DNA of 6,483 nucleotides, from the NCBI GenBank assembly GCA_025869455.1, contig JAOZVT010000722.1, forward strand, positions 1 through 6,483. The letters are read 5' to 3'. Both the position numbers and the translations under genes were made by a program. The stretch's first letter is position 1. Every line of letters begins with the position of its first letter. The notes below the pieces were generated by a model that saw only the letters and a list, made by a program, of their open reading frames with translations, ran no database searches and had not been told where the DNA came from. Origin of the DNA: Prosthecobacter sp. (GTDB lineage: Bacteria > Verrucomicrobiota > Verrucomicrobiia > Verrucomicrobiales > Verrucomicrobiaceae). Of this stretch, positions 1 through 6,483 are shown in pieces.

Positions 1-2
1 AT

Positions 3-2243
3 CGCGCCCATGACATGCAACGGCCACGTCCTCCGGTGATCACACCTCCAGGAATCAGCACTCAAGAAAAAGCCGGGGCACCGCCATCGGATGCCATCGT
101 GTTGTTTGATGGCAAAGATTTAGCCCAATGGATTCGCGAGCCTCGCAAAGACTCCCCTCTTGGCGATGATAAACCCCAGTGGAAGATCGAAAACGGGTAC
201 ACGGAAATTGTTGGCAAAAGCGGCAGCATTCGCACGCGGGAAAAATTCAAAGGAGACTACCAACTGCATCTGGAATGGGCCACGCCTGTTGAAGTCGTCG
301 GCAATAGTCAGGGGCGTGGTAACAGCGGCGTCTTTATCGGCGGCTTTCCCGAAATCCAAGTCTTGGATTCCTACCAAAACGACACTTATCCCGATGGTCA
401 GGCCGCTGGCCTTTACAGCAACTATCCGCCCATGGTGAATGCTTCACGCAAACCTGGCGAGTGGCAGACCTACGACATCTTTTTTGAGCGCGCCAAGGCA
501 GACGGCAAGGCCAAACTCACCGTCATCCACAATGGCATTGTGGTGCAATACCAGCGTGAATTTGATTCCAAAGAGCAAGAAGGAGACATCTCTCTTCAAG
601 ACCATCTAAACCCTGTTCGCTATCGCAACATTTGGTTACGCCCACTGCGGGTGGATTCAGATAAAGTGGGCACCAAACCTGTTGCCGTAGCCAAGCCTGC
701 GGCAGCTAACACAACGGACGCTAAATCGCCCTCTGAGAAACCCGCCATCATTCGCATCAAAACCATGACGGCTCAGATGAAGTATGACCAATCAGAGTTC
801 ACCGTGCGTCCTGGCCAAAAAGTAAAAGTGATTTTTGAAAATGCAGACGATCTTCCACACAACATCGTCTTCTGCCAACTCGGCACCGATGCCGCAGCGA
901 TGGCGATGAAGCAGATGGAAAATCCCGAAGCGGCACTCAAGCGCAACTGGATCCCAGATGATAAAAACATCTGGCTGCATTCCAAGATGTTGAACCCGCA
1001 TGAAGTGGAGACGCTCAGTTTCACCGCACCTGAGAAGACGGGCGACTACCCCTTTGTTTGCACCTTTCCTGGTCATGCCCTAACCATGAATGGTAAGATG
1101 AAAGTCATGCCATTAGGGGACGGATTGTATGACCTCAAGTTTGCTTTGTATTTGGGCGCTTGGCAGAGCCTGCCTGATTTCTCCAAACTGAAACCTCATC
1201 GTGAAGGAGTGATCGAAGACAATCTGATCCAGATCAAACTGGACGATTATAAAAATGAATTCGGAGTGGTTTTCACAGGCCGCCTTGAGGCACCACGCAA
1301 AGGCAGTTATCGTTTTTACACGACGGGTGATGATGGCGTGCGATTGCTGATTGATGGCAAAATGATTGTCGAACAGGATGGCATTCACCCTGCCAGTGAT
1401 ATCAAAGAAGCCGCCACACAACTTGAAGCTGGGCCGCATGAATTCCGACTCGAATACTTCCAGGCTAAAGGTGACATCGCTGTCTTTGCCGCCTGGAAGG
1501 GAACCAATTTTGACATCACTCCACTCTCGGCTTGGACGCCAAAGGGCTGGGAAAAGGGAGCCAAACCCAAAAAGAAAACTGACTTCGATCCGATCCCGGT
1601 TGTCGTTAAAGATGAGGCCATCATTTATCGCAACTTCATCGCCGGGGCAGGGAACCGCGCCATTGCCGTGGGCTATCCTGGGGGCGTGAATATTGCCTGG
1701 AGTGCGGAGCAAATGAATCTGGCTCTGGTGTGGCGTGGGGCCTTTATCGATGCAGCCAAACATTGGAACAGCCGTGGCGGTGGTTATCAACCCCCGATGG
1801 GCTACGATGTTTTTAATCCAACGGAAGGCGAGCCCTTCGCTATTCTTTCTTCCCCAGAAGCCGCATGGCCACCTAAACAGGATCGTGCGGCAGGTTATGC
1901 CTGGAAAGGTTATCGTCTGGATAAGAATCGTTTTCCGACCTTCTTGTATGAGTGGAATGGCATTAAGGTGGAAGAGCGGTATGAGGTTAAGCCTAACCAA
2001 TTGAAGCGAATTTTGAAGTTTGCGGGTGACATCCCTGTGGATACTCAAATGCGCTTGGCGACAGGGAAGATTCAGGCTAAGGGCAATGGCTTTGTGGTGG
2101 ATGCCGGAAGGTTGGATCTGGAAGGCCGCAGCTTTGAAAACAAATTCTCCATCACGGCTCAAGGAGCCCGAATGGTCGGAGAAAATCTGCTGCTGCCAGT
2201 GACTGGCAAGGAGATCCAAATGACCTACACCTGGCTGCAATAA
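3..2243 (+). CDS. Secreted-type multidomain protein: DUF1080 (3-keto-disaccharide hydrolase) - azurin-like cupredoxin - PA14 - conserved C-terminal module (5' partial)
   Basis: Residues are numbered from the ATG at nt 15. The frame is open to the left edge (R-A-H-D before that Met), and that Met would give no signal peptide, so the true start probably lies upstream. Four modules are visible. Residues 26-213 are a DUF1080/3-keto-disaccharide hydrolase fold, with the opening VLFDGKDLAQW, the core GNSGVFIGG and EIQVLDSY, and the closing IWLRPL. An Ala/Pro/Lys linker covers about 214-245. Residues 247-366 are an azurin/auracyanin-like cupredoxin with all type-1 copper ligands: His282 (PHNIVF), Cys349, His354 and Met358 in CTFPGHALTM, the exact C-x4-H-x3-M spacing of azurin. 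Residues about 369-505 are a PA14 domain (YRFYTTGDDGVRLLIDG), a probable carbohydrate-binding module. Residues about 528-742 form a module I recognise from other PVC proteins (IIYRNFIAGAGNRAIAVGYPG, then GAFIDAAKHW) but cannot assign a function. Likely role (inference): extracytoplasmic sugar processing with an electron-transfer domain. Domain identity is confident; the substrate is unknown. The 37-nt gap to the next gene suggests co-transcription. Confidence 0.9.
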   Translation, partial: RAHDMQRPRPPVITPPGISTQEKAGAPPSDAIVLFDGKDLAQWIREPRKDSPLGDDKPQWKIENGYTEIVGKSGSIRTREKFKGDYQLHLEWATPVEVVGNSQGRGNSGVFIGGFPEIQVLDSYQNDTYPDGQAAGLYSNYPPMVNASRKPGEWQTYDIFFERAKADGKAKLTVIHNGIVVQYQREFDSKEQEGDISLQDHLNPVRYRNIWLRPLRVDSDKVGTKPVAVAKPAAANTTDAKSPSEKPAIIRIKTMTAQMKYDQSEFTVRPGQKVKVIFENADDLPHNIVFCQLGTDAAAMAMKQMENPEAALKRNWIPDDKNIWLHSKMLNPHEVETLSFTAPEKTGDYPFVCTFPGHALTMNGKMKVMPLGDGLYDLKFALYLGAWQSLPDFSKLKPHREGVIEDNLIQIKLDDYKNEFGVVFTGRLEAPRKGSYRFYTTGDDGVRLLIDGKMIVEQDGIHPASDIKEAATQLEAGPHEFRLEYFQAKGDIAVFAAWKGTNFDITPLSAWTPKGWEKGAKPKKKTDFDPIPVVVKDEAIIYRNFIAGAGNRAIAVGYPGGVNIAWSAEQMNLALVWRGAFIDAAKHWNSRGGGYQPPMGYDVFNPTEGEPFAILSSPEAAWPPKQDRAAGYAWKGYRLDKNRFPTFLYEWNGIKVEERYEVKPNQLKRILKFAGDIPVDTQMRLATGKIQAKGNGFVVDAGRLDLEGRSFENKFSITAQGARMVGENLLLPVTGKEIQMTYTWLQ

Positions 2244-2280
2244 TTAACCGCAAGCAACACCCTTTTAAACGCACGTATTC

Positions 2281-3792
2281 ATGAATCGTTTAGCCCTTGC
2301 TTCTCTGCCTTTCTTCTTGAGCACAGCCCTTTTTGCGGAAGTCCCACAAGAGTCGGATTTTTACAAGATCACCACCTTCAGCACGCCGTCTGAAACGGCC
2401 ATGGAGGTCGGTTCGATAGAACTGCTTCCTGACCATAAACTCGCCTTGGGAACACGCCGTGGTGAAATCTGGATTGTTTCCAACGCCCAACAACCCGACC
2501 CCAGCAAGGTCAGTTATAAACTCTTTGCTTCCGGTCTGCATGAGGTGCTGGGTTTGGCCTACAAAGAGGGAGCTATCTACGCCACCACGCGTTATGAAAT
2601 CACCCGCATCAAGGATGAAGATGGGGATGATCGAGGTGATGTGTTTGAAAATGTGAATGATCAGTGGGGCGTCTCCGGTGACTATCATGAGTATGCAGTC
2701 GGCAGTCGTTTTGATAAAGCGGGTGATCTCTGGGTGGCCCTCTGCCTAACCGGATCTTTTTCCAGCAAGGTGCCCTTCCGTGGTTGGGCCGTTCGTATCA
2801 AGCCTGACGGCGCGATGGTGCCCACTTGCAGTGGCGTTCGTAGCCCCGGTGGCATTGGTTTTGATGCGGAGGGTGAAGTTTACTATGTGGACAACCAAGG
2901 CCCTTGGCATGGTTCATCTACTTTGCAGCATCTGGTCCCAGGCACTTTCCAAGGGCACCCAGGAGGAAATGAATGGTATTCCTTGGCACCTAACATGGGG
3001 CCACGTCCTGTGGACCCCATTCCTGAAGCCTTCTTGGGGGATCGCAAACGCGGACAATCCAACCCGAACGGGGATCCTGACCGCATGATCAGGGAGCGTA
3101 AACGCATTAAGGAACTCTTGCCTCCTGCTGTTTATCTGGTGCATGGCAAAATTGGCAACTCGCCCACCTTCATTGTCTGTGATGAAACGAAGGGTAAATT
3201 TGGCCCCTTTGAAAAGCAGCTCTTCATTGCCGACCAAAGCCACAGCAATGTCAGCCGTGTCTTCCTGGAAACCGTGAATGGCATCAAACAAGGCGTGGTG
3301 ATCCCTTTCCGCTCAGGCTTTGCCAGCGGTTTGATCGGTGGTCGCATGGATGCTGAAGGTCACTTGTATGCTGGTGGCAGTGATCGCGGCTGGGGTGCAC
3401 GCGGAGGCAAGCCCTACTGCTTTGAAAAGTTGGATTGGACTGGCAAACTGCCTTTTGAAATCCATGAGATGCGCGCCAAGCCAGATGGTTTTGAGGTCAC
3501 CTTCACCGAACCTGTGGATGCCGCAACGGCAGGTGATGTAGCTAGCTACTCCATGCGCGAATTCACCTATGCCTACCGTGAAGATTACGGTGGCCCTGAA
3601 GTGGATGATGTCATCCCCAAGATCACTGCCGCTAAAGTCAGTTCAGATGGCAAATCCGTACGCCTAACCATCACGCCCCTAACTCAAGGAGACGTGCATG
3701 AGCTTCACCTGGATGGGGTGAAGAATCTCAAGGGTGAGCCAGTGTTGCATCCAGTGGCCTACTACACGCTCAATGAGATCCCTGCGCGATAG
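2281..3792 (+). CDS. Secreted beta-propeller protein, sorbosone/glucose dehydrogenase-like, with C-terminal Ig-like module
   Basis: A complete protein of 503 residues. The ATG at 2281 gives a good Sec signal peptide: Asn-Arg, a hydrophobic stretch, then probable cleavage after LFA (residue 19). Residues about 42-390 show repeated propeller-blade signatures: LALGTRRGEIWIV, GLAYKEGAIYATTRYEITRI, GDLWVALCLTG, GGIGFDAEGEVYYVDNQGPW, KQLFIADQSHSNVSRV and GRMDAEGHLYAGG. These resemble PQQ/sorbosone-dehydrogenase-like propellers and the 'putative membrane-bound dehydrogenase' proteins common in PVC bacteria. An acidic loop at 111-120 (KDEDGDDRGD) resembles a calcium-binding loop. Residues about 396-497 form a separate beta-rich module (EVTFTEPVDAATAGDVASYS to PVAYYTLNEIP), typical of the C-terminus of such PVC proteins. 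There is no CxxCH, so it is not itself a cytochrome c. Enzymatic activity and cofactor are not shown; it could be a binding propeller instead. The start lacks a clear Shine-Dalgarno sequence. Its position between the copper protein and the sulfatase suggests a shared extracytoplasmic task. Confidence 0.9.
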   Translation: MNRLALASLPFFLSTALFAEVPQESDFYKITTFSTPSETAMEVGSIELLPDHKLALGTRRGEIWIVSNAQQPDPSKVSYKLFASGLHEVLGLAYKEGAIYATTRYEITRIKDEDGDDRGDVFENVNDQWGVSGDYHEYAVGSRFDKAGDLWVALCLTGSFSSKVPFRGWAVRIKPDGAMVPTCSGVRSPGGIGFDAEGEVYYVDNQGPWHGSSTLQHLVPGTFQGHPGGNEWYSLAPNMGPRPVDPIPEAFLGDRKRGQSNPNGDPDRMIRERKRIKELLPPAVYLVHGKIGNSPTFIVCDETKGKFGPFEKQLFIADQSHSNVSRVFLETVNGIKQGVVIPFRSGFASGLIGGRMDAEGHLYAGGSDRGWGARGGKPYCFEKLDWTGKLPFEIHEMRAKPDGFEVTFTEPVDAATAGDVASYSMREFTYAYREDYGGPEVDDVIPKITAAKVSSDGKSVRLTITPLTQGDVHELHLDGVKNLKGEPVLHPVAYYTLNEIPAR

Positions 3793-3821
3793 AGCGTACT
3801 GAAGCTGACGTTTCTACGCCT

Positions 3822-5258
3822 ATGCTGCGCCTCATTCTTCTTCTGGGTTGTCTTTCCATTCCGCTTGGGGCCGCAGATACACGGCCCAACGTCCTGTTCA
3901 TGGTGGCGGATGATTTGGCCACCACACTGAGCACTTATGGCTATCCCAAGGCGCAGACTCCGAACTTGGACGCCTTCGCCAAGACCGGGGTTTTGTTCAG
4001 TCGAGCCTACTGCCAGTTTCCGCATTGCAATCCTTCCCGCTCATCCATGATGAGCGGCTTGCGGCCTAACAAGACAGGTGTCACAGATAATGCGGACAAT
4101 CTTTATGAGAACATTCCAGATATTCTGACACTGCCTCATCATTTCAAAAATCAAGGGTATGCGACGGCACGCTGTGGCAAGATCTTTCATCTGGGGATTC
4201 CCACAGGTTTGGAAAGCATGGATGATCCGCAAGCCTGGGATTTCGGCACACCTTTCAAAGATGAACGCCCTTATCCTCCTAAGCGCGAGTCCAGCGTGAC
4301 GGTCAAAACAGGAAAGAAACAGGGCCTTTCATGGCAGGAAATCCCAGTCGAAGACGATGCACTTTGTGATGGTGGGTTTGCCTCCACCGCCATTGATTGG
4401 ATGAAGAATCGGGATGCCAGTAAGCCTTTCTTTCTCGCCGTAGGATTTCATCGCCCCCATCTGCCCCTAGTTGCTCCAGCCAAGTACTTTGACCAATATC
4501 CTTTTGAGAGCATCCCTCTGCCCGATGAACCCGCCGATGATGTGGCCGACATCCCTTTGCCTGCCCGCAATGGCGCTGTGCCTGGTTACACCCTCACGGC
4601 GACACCTGAACAACGGAGAGCCGCCATCCGTGCGTATCTGGCCTGTGTCAGTTATGTGGATGCCCAGGCGGGTCGCTTGCTAACAGCATTGAAGGAGCAG
4701 GGTCTGCTGGAGAACACCATCGTCATTTTCACCAGTGATCATGGCTGGCATTTAGGAGAGCATAAGCTGTGGCACAAACGCAGTCTGTTTGAGGAAAGCG
4801 CTGGCGTGCCTTTGCTCATTTCCGCGCCTGGAATGAAGGGAAATGGGCAGCGCAGTAGCAGCTTGGCTGAACTGCTGGATCTCTATCCCACCTTGTGTGA
4901 TCTCGCTGGCATCACTGCCCCTGCACACCTTCAGGGCAAGAGCCTCAAGCCCATCTTGAATGATCCCTCCGCCGTTTTACACGACGGAGCCTTTACCCAA
5001 GCTCGGCGCGGAGCCAAGGCGGAGTACTGGGGCCGAAGTGTGCGCACCAATCGCTGGCGCTGCACAGAATGGAATGAAGGGCGAGACGGCATCGAACTCT
5101 ACGATCATGAGACGGATCCACACGAATATACCAATCTCGCCACTGATCCCAAACACGCAGCGGTGCTCGCGGAGCTGCGTTCCGTTTTAGCCAAGCAGGT
5201 GCCTCAGATCGAAACTCCTCAGAGACATCCCGCAGGTGCCACCGAGGAGAAGGACTGA
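3822..5258 (+). CDS. Secreted sulfatase, iduronate-2-sulfatase-like (type I, formylglycine-dependent)
   Basis: A complete arylsulfatase-superfamily enzyme of 478 residues that hydrolyses sulfate esters, probably on a polysaccharide. The N-terminus (Met-Leu-Arg, then LILLLGCLSIPLGA) is a signal peptide with probable cleavage near residue 17 or 18, followed at once by the canonical first strand RPNVLFMVADDL, which carries the metal ligands Asp30 and Asp31. The formylglycine motif is intact: Cys69-Asn-Pro-Ser-Arg73, then SSMMSGLRPNKTG. Lys120 in CGKIFH is the conserved Lys after the first helices, and Asp306-His307 in FTSDHGWHLGEHKLWHK is the second metal and catalytic segment. The GKIFH, GFHRPHLP and SDHGWHLGEH signatures match the iduronate-2-sulfatase-like subgroup best. 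That subgroup is large in marine and soil PVC bacteria and has many substrates, so iduronate is not implied. Activity needs a formylglycine-generating or anSME enzyme, which is not in this window. The gene follows the propeller gene by 29 nt without a clear Shine-Dalgarno sequence and ends 2 nt from the convergent oxidoreductase. Confidence 0.95.
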   Translation: MLRLILLLGCLSIPLGAADTRPNVLFMVADDLATTLSTYGYPKAQTPNLDAFAKTGVLFSRAYCQFPHCNPSRSSMMSGLRPNKTGVTDNADNLYENIPDILTLPHHFKNQGYATARCGKIFHLGIPTGLESMDDPQAWDFGTPFKDERPYPPKRESSVTVKTGKKQGLSWQEIPVEDDALCDGGFASTAIDWMKNRDASKPFFLAVGFHRPHLPLVAPAKYFDQYPFESIPLPDEPADDVADIPLPARNGAVPGYTLTATPEQRRAAIRAYLACVSYVDAQAGRLLTALKEQGLLENTIVIFTSDHGWHLGEHKLWHKRSLFEESAGVPLLISAPGMKGNGQRSSSLAELLDLYPTLCDLAGITAPAHLQGKSLKPILNDPSAVLHDGAFTQARRGAKAEYWGRSVRTNRWRCTEWNEGRDGIELYDHETDPHEYTNLATDPKHAAVLAELRSVLAKQVPQIETPQRHPAGATEEKD

Positions 5259-5260
5259 GC

Positions 5261-6483
5261 TTAGGCTTCCAGCTTCCACGGTCCGCGATATTCGCGACCC
5301 AGGAGTTTGCTGGCTTCCGGGTCGTCCAGAATGACTTCTTTGACGGGATCCCATTTGATGGGGCGATTGACCAGGAAGGAGATCAGCGCGAGGTGACCTG
5401 GTGTGGCACTGTGATGGGCGGTTTCAACCGGGGTGACGGTCGGCTTACGGCTCTTCACACAGTCCAGGAAGTTGCGGTGATGTCCTGCTGTCTCATAAAG
5501 ACGAGTTTTGATGACATCATCGCCCAGTTTCGGGGCGGTCGCAGCTTCGACGACTTTATCGCCTTCGCGCTTTTTGATGACTTTCTTCAAGGCCGGATTG
5601 GAGGAGTCATAGACTCCATTGCGGTTTACATAGACCCAGCCGTCAGTGCCGATCCACTTGGTGCCCATCTTGATATCATCATGGCCACCGGCGATGGTCA
5701 TGACAATGTCTCCTGCGTAGTGAGCTTCAGCGCGGTACTTGGTGGCCGTGTTCCAGATGTCTGTGCGTGGCGGCATATCCACCTGGAGGGGTTTGACCAA
5801 GGTTGGGCCACTGCGGTCCATATCCATGCCCCAGTGGGCAATGTCACAGTGGTGACCGATCCAGTCGAGCAGTTGCCCGCCGCCGATGTTGTAGTCCCAG
5901 CGCCAGTTTTTGTGGATCCGGCATTCAATGTAATCCTGCATGGTGGCTGGGCCTATCCACATTTCATAGTCGAGTTCTGGTGGTGGGGGCGTGACGGAGC
6001 GCTTGTCTCCTGTTTTAGCGAAATCATTGTGGCCCGAAGGGAGGCCCACTTCCACGTGGGTGAGCTTGCCGATCAAGCCATTGCGGACGACTTCCGCACC
6101 GATACGGAAGTTATTTTCACTGCGCTGCCAGGAGCCGGTCTGCCAAATGCGGCCGTAACGCTGCACGGAGTTCACAATGGCCTGTTGTTCGGAAATGGTG
6201 CGGGCGAGGGGTTTTTCGCCATAGATGTCTTTGCCATTTTTGGCAGCTTCTGTGGAGACAAGCGCATGCCAGTTGTCTGGAATGGCGATCATTACCGTGT
6301 CAATATCAGTGCGAGCCATGACCTCGCGGTAATCATGATAAGCTTTGCAATCGTTGTTCTTGTAAGAGGTGTTGATGGTGTTGACAGCCTTCTCAAGATT
6401 GCGTGTGTCAAGGTCACAGGCCGCCACAATCTGGCAATCCTCTTCGGCTAGAAATTTGTTGGTGTTGCTAGGCCCCATCATGC
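5261..6483 (-). CDS. Gfo/Idh/MocA family NAD(P)-dependent oxidoreductase (N-terminus beyond window edge)
   Basis: 406 residues are visible from a Met at nt 6481, but the gene is almost certainly cut by the right edge. MMGPSNTNKF is the helix just after the glycine-rich Rossmann loop, and the first strand (normally a form of VGLIGxGG) is missing, as is any Tat/Sec leader that PVC paralogues often have. The rest of the nucleotide-binding domain is clear: IVAACDLD with the acidic end of strand 2, IDTVMIAIPDNWHA, and the family-defining Glu89-Lys90-Pro91 in YGEKPLA. The C-terminal domain carries the usual substrate-side motif GGQLLDWIGHHCDIAHWGMD (about 201-220). Members oxidise or reduce sugar and cyclitol hydroxyls with a bound nicotinamide cofactor; some make or use 3-keto sugars. 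Substrate and localisation cannot be read here. The gene is convergent with the sulfatase, so it belongs to a different transcription unit. A link to the sugar pathway is plausible but unproven. Confidence 0.93.
   Translation of the reverse strand, partial: MMGPSNTNKFLAEEDCQIVAACDLDTRNLEKAVNTINTSYKNNDCKAYHDYREVMARTDIDTVMIAIPDNWHALVSTEAAKNGKDIYGEKPLARTISEQQAIVNSVQRYGRIWQTGSWQRSENNFRIGAEVVRNGLIGKLTHVEVGLPSGHNDFAKTGDKRSVTPPPPELDYEMWIGPATMQDYIECRIHKNWRWDYNIGGGQLLDWIGHHCDIAHWGMDMDRSGPTLVKPLQVDMPPRTDIWNTATKYRAEAHYAGDIVMTIAGGHDDIKMGTKWIGTDGWVYVNRNGVYDSSNPALKKVIKKREGDKVVEAATAPKLGDDVIKTRLYETAGHHRNFLDCVKSRKPTVTPVETAHHSATPGHLALISFLVNRPIKWDPVKEVILDDPEASKLLGREYRGPWKLEA

Noticed and set aside
1113..2240. 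Long minus-strand open frame (375 codons) opposite the DUF1080/azurin/PA14 gene
   Set aside because: It is also in exact triplet register with the real gene and shows no domain. The plus-strand frame carries PA14 and the conserved C-terminal module here.
2281..3792. Propeller protein as a cytochrome c fusion
   Set aside because: Its four visible cysteines (155, 183, 300, 380) are isolated and no CxxCH is present.
3822..3851. Sulfatase as a lipoprotein through Cys10 (LLGC)
   Set aside because: Leu at the position two before the Cys is a poor lipobox residue, only nine residues precede the Cys, and the hydrophobic stretch continues past it to a normal signal-peptidase I site.
5281..5298. Inverted repeat with a 7-bp stem and one bulged base (gtccgcga / tcgcgac) just past the sulfatase stop, as a terminator
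   Set aside because: It has no T-run after it on either strand and lies inside the C-terminal codons of the oxidoreductase. The stem is short and may be chance.
5393..6451. Long plus-strand open frame (352 codons) opposite the oxidoreductase
   Set aside because: Its codons lie exactly opposite the codons of the minus-strand gene (same triplet boundaries), so it stays open simply because that gene avoids TTA, CTA and TCA. The translation has no recognisable domain and the minus-strand protein has clear family motifs.

Overview
The window looks like a piece of chromosome from a Verrucomicrobiota or Planctomycetota (PVC) bacterium. The evidence is the gene content: a secreted DUF1080 (3-keto-disaccharide hydrolase) multidomain protein with a cupredoxin and a PA14 domain, a secreted dehydrogenase-like beta-propeller, an iduronate-2-sulfatase-type sulfatase, and a Gfo/Idh/MocA oxidoreductase of the kind these phyla carry in large numbers. 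Base composition is moderate, a little above 50% GC by eye. Neither downstream start codon has a clear Shine-Dalgarno sequence. Assignment below phylum level is not possible from the window.

Layout: (1) nt 3-2243, plus strand, a gene cut by the left edge, encoding DUF1080 - azurin-like copper domain - PA14 - conserved C-terminal module. (2) nt 2281-3792, plus strand, a complete secreted beta-propeller protein with a C-terminal Ig-like module. (3) nt 3822-5258, plus strand, a complete secreted sulfatase with an intact CxPSR formylglycine motif. (4) nt 5261-6483, minus strand, a Gfo/Idh/MocA oxidoreductase whose N-terminus lies beyond the right edge. The three plus-strand genes are 37 and 29 nt apart and probably form one transcription unit whose promoter lies to the left. 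The oxidoreductase converges on the sulfatase with only 2 nt between the stop codons. Coding density is essentially complete. No RNA genes, mobile elements, CRISPR arrays or long repeats were seen.

Working model (inference): the plus-strand genes make an extracytoplasmic set for an oxidised and/or sulfated carbohydrate. The sulfatase would remove sulfate esters, the propeller protein could oxidise a sugar, the copper domain of the first protein could carry electrons, and its DUF1080 domain could cleave a 3-keto glycoside. The convergent oxidoreductase belongs to a family that can make or use keto-sugars, but its orientation means it need not be co-regulated. No individual family here is new. 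The most notable points are the four-part architecture of the first protein with a complete type-1 copper ligand set, and its tight linkage to a propeller and a sulfatase.
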